A program made the position numbers and the translations under genes. From CAZNYN01 sp964577295 (GTDB lineage: Bacteria; Synergistota; Synergistia; Synergistales; Synergistaceae), in contig CAZNYN010000027.1 of the NCBI GenBank assembly GCA_964577295.1, forward strand, positions 1 to 24,101: a DNA stretch of 24,101 bases, written 5' to 3'. The notes beneath the pieces are model-generated. The model saw only the letters and a list, made by a program, of their open reading frames with translations, was not told the DNA's origin and did no database searches. Position 1 is the first letter of the stretch. The number at the start of each line of letters is the position of its first letter. Below are positions 21,997 through 24,101 of the stretch, one piece after another.

Positions 21997-22100
21997 TAAC
22001 AACGTCACGTAACTGCATTGGGAGCGATTCGACACACTTAATCCCGATACGGACACGAGAACAAAATACCGTTTTTTCCATCCCGAACATAACATAAATT

Positions 22101-22130
22101 TTGACCTGTACGACCCGAATTCTCTAAACC
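22101..22130 (+). promoter_or_regulatory. Candidate proximal promoter for the dehydratase unit
   Basis: TTGACC (22101-22106), an 18-nt spacer, TAAACC (22125-22130). Transcripts would start near 22137, leaving a very short leader that still contains the SD AAAGGGG at 22140-22146. Confidence 0.4.
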
Positions 22131-22153
22131 AACACGTGGAAAGGGGTTTTCTC

Positions 22154-23128
22154 ATGTCATACTCCGTAACAATAACAGACATCCTTTCAGCCGCCAACTT
22201 CCTGCGGGGACGTGTGCGCCGCACACCTCTGGAATACTCCCCGTCATTAAGCGCGCTGACGGGAGGAGAAATATGGCTCAAACTCGAAAATCAACAAATA
22301 GCAGGCTCATTTAAACCTCGCGGCGCATTCAACAAAATGTTCTCCCTCTCGGAAAAAGAACGTGCGCATGGAGTAATAACCTGCTCCAGCGGCAACCACG
22401 CACAGGGAATGGCCATGGCTGCGGCCGCACTTCAAACAAAAACCGTAATATGCGTACCAGGACAGTGTCCTGAAACCAAAAGAGGAGCCATCCGCGAAAA
22501 AGGCGGAGACTTTGTCGAACTGCGCGTCATAGGCACATACTACGATGAAGCCGAATGCGAATGCCTTAAAATGGCGGAGCGCGAAAACCTCACATTCGTT
22601 TCCGCATTCGACGACCCCATTGTAGCCGCGGGACAGGGGACAGTCGGACTTGAAATGGCTGAAGAAAAACCAGACCTAGACATCGTACTCTGCCAGATAA
22701 GCGGTGCGGGACTCATTCGGGGAGTCGGAACGGCAATAAAAGCACTCTGCCCCGGAGCAAAAATATACGGCGTACACGCCGCCGCAAACCCTGCATGGCC
22801 CGAAGCCTTAAAACGCGGAGCCGTAGAACCCGTGGAAGAAGAAATAAGCCTTGCCGACGCTCTTGGAGGAGGCGCATGCGCGAACCACTTCGAATTTGTG
22901 CGTGACGAACTTGCGGGGCTAATCTCCGTTACCGAAGACGAAATTGCCGCAGCCATACGCTTCATCTTTGAGAAACACCACCAGCTCGCGGAAGGAGGCG
23001 GGGCAGTCGCACTGGCCGCCGCCCTTGCGGGGAAAATAGATCTGCGAGGCAAAAAGACAGGAATAGTAGTCTCTGGCGGCAACATTGGAAAAGAAAAACT
23101 TCTGAGCGTACTGGAAAGTACGAGGTAA
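22154..23128 (+). CDS. Threonine-dehydratase-like PLP lyase (fold type II)
   Basis: PLP enzyme of the serine/threonine dehydratase family, expected to remove water (then ammonia) from a hydroxy amino acid. It is 324 residues long from the ATG at 22154, chosen over an in-frame GTG at 22136 because of AAAGGGG 7 nt upstream. The PLP lysine is K54 in GSFKPRGAFN, the re-face Ser is S79 in CSSGNHAQG, and the pyridine contact is S307 in VVSGGN. There is no C-terminal ACT domain, so it is the catabolic or EutB/BhcB/serine-racemase-like short form. The phosphate loop, normally GGGGL, is S183-G-A-G-L. The ornithine-cyclodeaminase family gene follows by 5 nt. The substrate is not determinable from sequence alone. 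Confidence 0.85.
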   Translation: MSYSVTITDILSAANFLRGRVRRTPLEYSPSLSALTGGEIWLKLENQQIAGSFKPRGAFNKMFSLSEKERAHGVITCSSGNHAQGMAMAAAALQTKTVICVPGQCPETKRGAIREKGGDFVELRVIGTYYDEAECECLKMAERENLTFVSAFDDPIVAAGQGTVGLEMAEEKPDLDIVLCQISGAGLIRGVGTAIKALCPGAKIYGVHAAANPAWPEALKRGAVEPVEEEISLADALGGGACANHFEFVRDELAGLISVTEDEIAAAIRFIFEKHHQLAEGGGAVALAAALAGKIDLRGKKTGIVVSGGNIGKEKLLSVLESTR

Positions 23129-23133
23129 ATGAC

Positions 23134-24101
23134 ATGTACGAAATAAGAATAATAGACGGCAAACAATTCAGAGCAAACGCGCAAATGAGTGACATAATAG
23201 GCGGTGTAGAAAAAGCCTACTCGCTCTTTTCTTCGGGACAGGCAGGACTTTGGCCCATCATCTCACACGAATTCGAGCCCGGAAAATCCGAAATGGACAT
23301 AAAATCAGGCTACATGGACGGAGCTGGAATATATGGACTGAAAATACTCGGCTGGAAAGCCGACAACCCACAGACACTCGGAGTTCCCGCACTCTCCGGC
23401 TTTATAATGGTAATGGGAACAGAACGCCAACAACCCATAGGACTCGTTGACGGAGGCTCCGTTACCTTTTACAGAACAGGTGCCGCAGGTGCTGTGGGAG
23501 CAAAATACCTAGCCCGTCCCGAATCCGAAAAAGCAGTAATAGTAGGCTGCGGAGCACAGGGCAGAGCCCAGCTCATGGGACTTGCAACAGTAATGAAAAA
23601 CCTCAAAGAAATAACACTATTTGATATACACGATACAGCCGCGCAAAAAATGGAAGAAGAAACATCCCATCTATACCAGACACTTGCAATAAAGGCAAAA
23701 CCCTATGCCGAACTTGACACATACCTTGCCGAAGCCGACATAATAGTCACATGCACGGTATCCCACAGCAAATTTATAAAAGCCGGCATCATAAAAAAGG
23801 GAACACACATCAACGCAATAGGAGCCGACATGAAAGGTAAACAGGAACTAGATCCTAACCTTTTCGCAGGCGCGAAAGTATTCTGCGATTCCGCGGCACA
23901 AGTTACCGAACGCGGAGAATCCCAATACGCCTTTGCTCAGGGACTCATCTCGGGAGAGGCAATAACAGAAATAGGAAACGTCATAAACGGAGCAAAGCCG
24001 GGCAGGACATCCGAGGACGAAATCACAATCTTCGACGCCACAGGCATGGCACTGCAGGACATCATAACGGCAAAAGTAACACTGGACTACGCAAAAGAAG
24101 C
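23134..24101 (+). CDS. Ornithine cyclodeaminase / mu-crystallin family protein (3' end missing)
   Basis: NAD(P)H-linked family that includes ornithine cyclodeaminase, ketimine reductases, archaeal alanine dehydrogenase, EutC and iminosuccinate reductase BhcD. 322 codons are present and the window ends before the stop; the family norm of about 325-350 implies little is missing. The Rossmann motif is VGCGAQGRAQ (137-146). K70 (YGLKILGW), R114 (FYRTGAAGA) and D232 (IGADMKG) match Pseudomonas putida ornithine cyclodeaminase K69, R112 and D228. The Arg matching R45 appears to be replaced (P41 in LWPIISH), so the substrate carboxylate is probably held differently. It lies 5 nt after the dehydratase gene, in one operon. 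I do not assign ornithine as substrate. Confidence 0.88.
   Translation, partial: MYEIRIIDGKQFRANAQMSDIIGGVEKAYSLFSSGQAGLWPIISHEFEPGKSEMDIKSGYMDGAGIYGLKILGWKADNPQTLGVPALSGFIMVMGTERQQPIGLVDGGSVTFYRTGAAGAVGAKYLARPESEKAVIVGCGAQGRAQLMGLATVMKNLKEITLFDIHDTAAQKMEEETSHLYQTLAIKAKPYAELDTYLAEADIIVTCTVSHSKFIKAGIIKKGTHINAIGADMKGKQELDPNLFAGAKVFCDSAAQVTERGESQYAFAQGLISGEAITEIGNVINGAKPGRTSEDEITIFDATGMALQDIITAKVTLDYAKE

Noticed and set aside
21955..22281. 108-codon minus-strand frame covering the leader of the dehydratase gene
   Set aside because: It starts inside the dehydratase coding region, has no plausible SD or domain, and its intergenic half looks non-coding.
23250..23450. 66-codon + strand frame near the window end
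   Set aside because: It is an out-of-frame shadow within the OCD-family gene, whose own frame has clear Rossmann and active-site motifs.
1..24101. tRNA, rRNA, CRISPR array, prophage or insertion sequence
   Set aside because: No cloverleaf-like sequence, regularly spaced repeats, integrase/transposase frame or terminal inverted repeats were seen in any gap, all of which are under 300 nt.

Overview
This window is bacterial. It begins in the last codons of tuf and then runs, all on the + strand, through a fused S10-spc-alpha ribosomal protein cluster (rpsJ to rplQ, about 79-15479). The cluster continues with almost no gaps into an energy-coupling-factor (ECF) transporter module (ecfA1-ecfA2-ecfT) and truA, ending at 18715. 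A second block holds an mreB-type actin homologue and a small YkgJ-type cysteine-cluster protein (18805-20275). A third block (20503 to the window end) holds an L-lysine 6-aminotransferase (lat), a threonine-dehydratase-like fold-type II PLP enzyme, and an ornithine-cyclodeaminase/mu-crystallin family protein cut by the window edge. I see no rRNA, tRNA, CRISPR array, IS element or transposase.

Likely organism: an anaerobic amino-acid-fermenting bacterium, most plausibly of the phylum Synergistota, with a deep Firmicutes-like lineage as the alternative. The pointers are the Firmicutes-style order rplQ-ecfA1-ecfA2-ecfT-truA, the KOW-domain protein between map and infA, adenylate kinase with a four-cysteine lid, zinc-type S14, S4, L24 and L36, a highly codon-adapted lysine aminotransferase, and overall GC near one half. 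This is inference from gene content, not a phylogenetic result.

How it fits together: tuf, the ribosomal proteins, secY, adk, map, infA and rpoA are the growth-rate machinery (translation, membrane insertion, nucleotide balance, N-terminal Met removal, transcription). Gaps are mostly 1-30 nt, several genes overlap, and many Shine-Dalgarno (SD) sites lie inside the preceding gene, so translational coupling is likely. A terminator-like hairpin inside ecfA1 could lower transcription between the ribosomal genes and the ECF/truA genes. mreB has its own short leader with a 5' hairpin.

The last block is the least routine part. lat sits alone between an intergenic promoter region and a strong intrinsic terminator. 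It is followed by a separate dehydratase plus imine-reductase-type pair, an arrangement that resembles EutB/EutC of (hydroxy)ectoine use and BhcB/BhcD of the beta-hydroxyaspartate cycle. Both members of the pair show departures from family consensus at substrate or cofactor sites, so their substrate is open.
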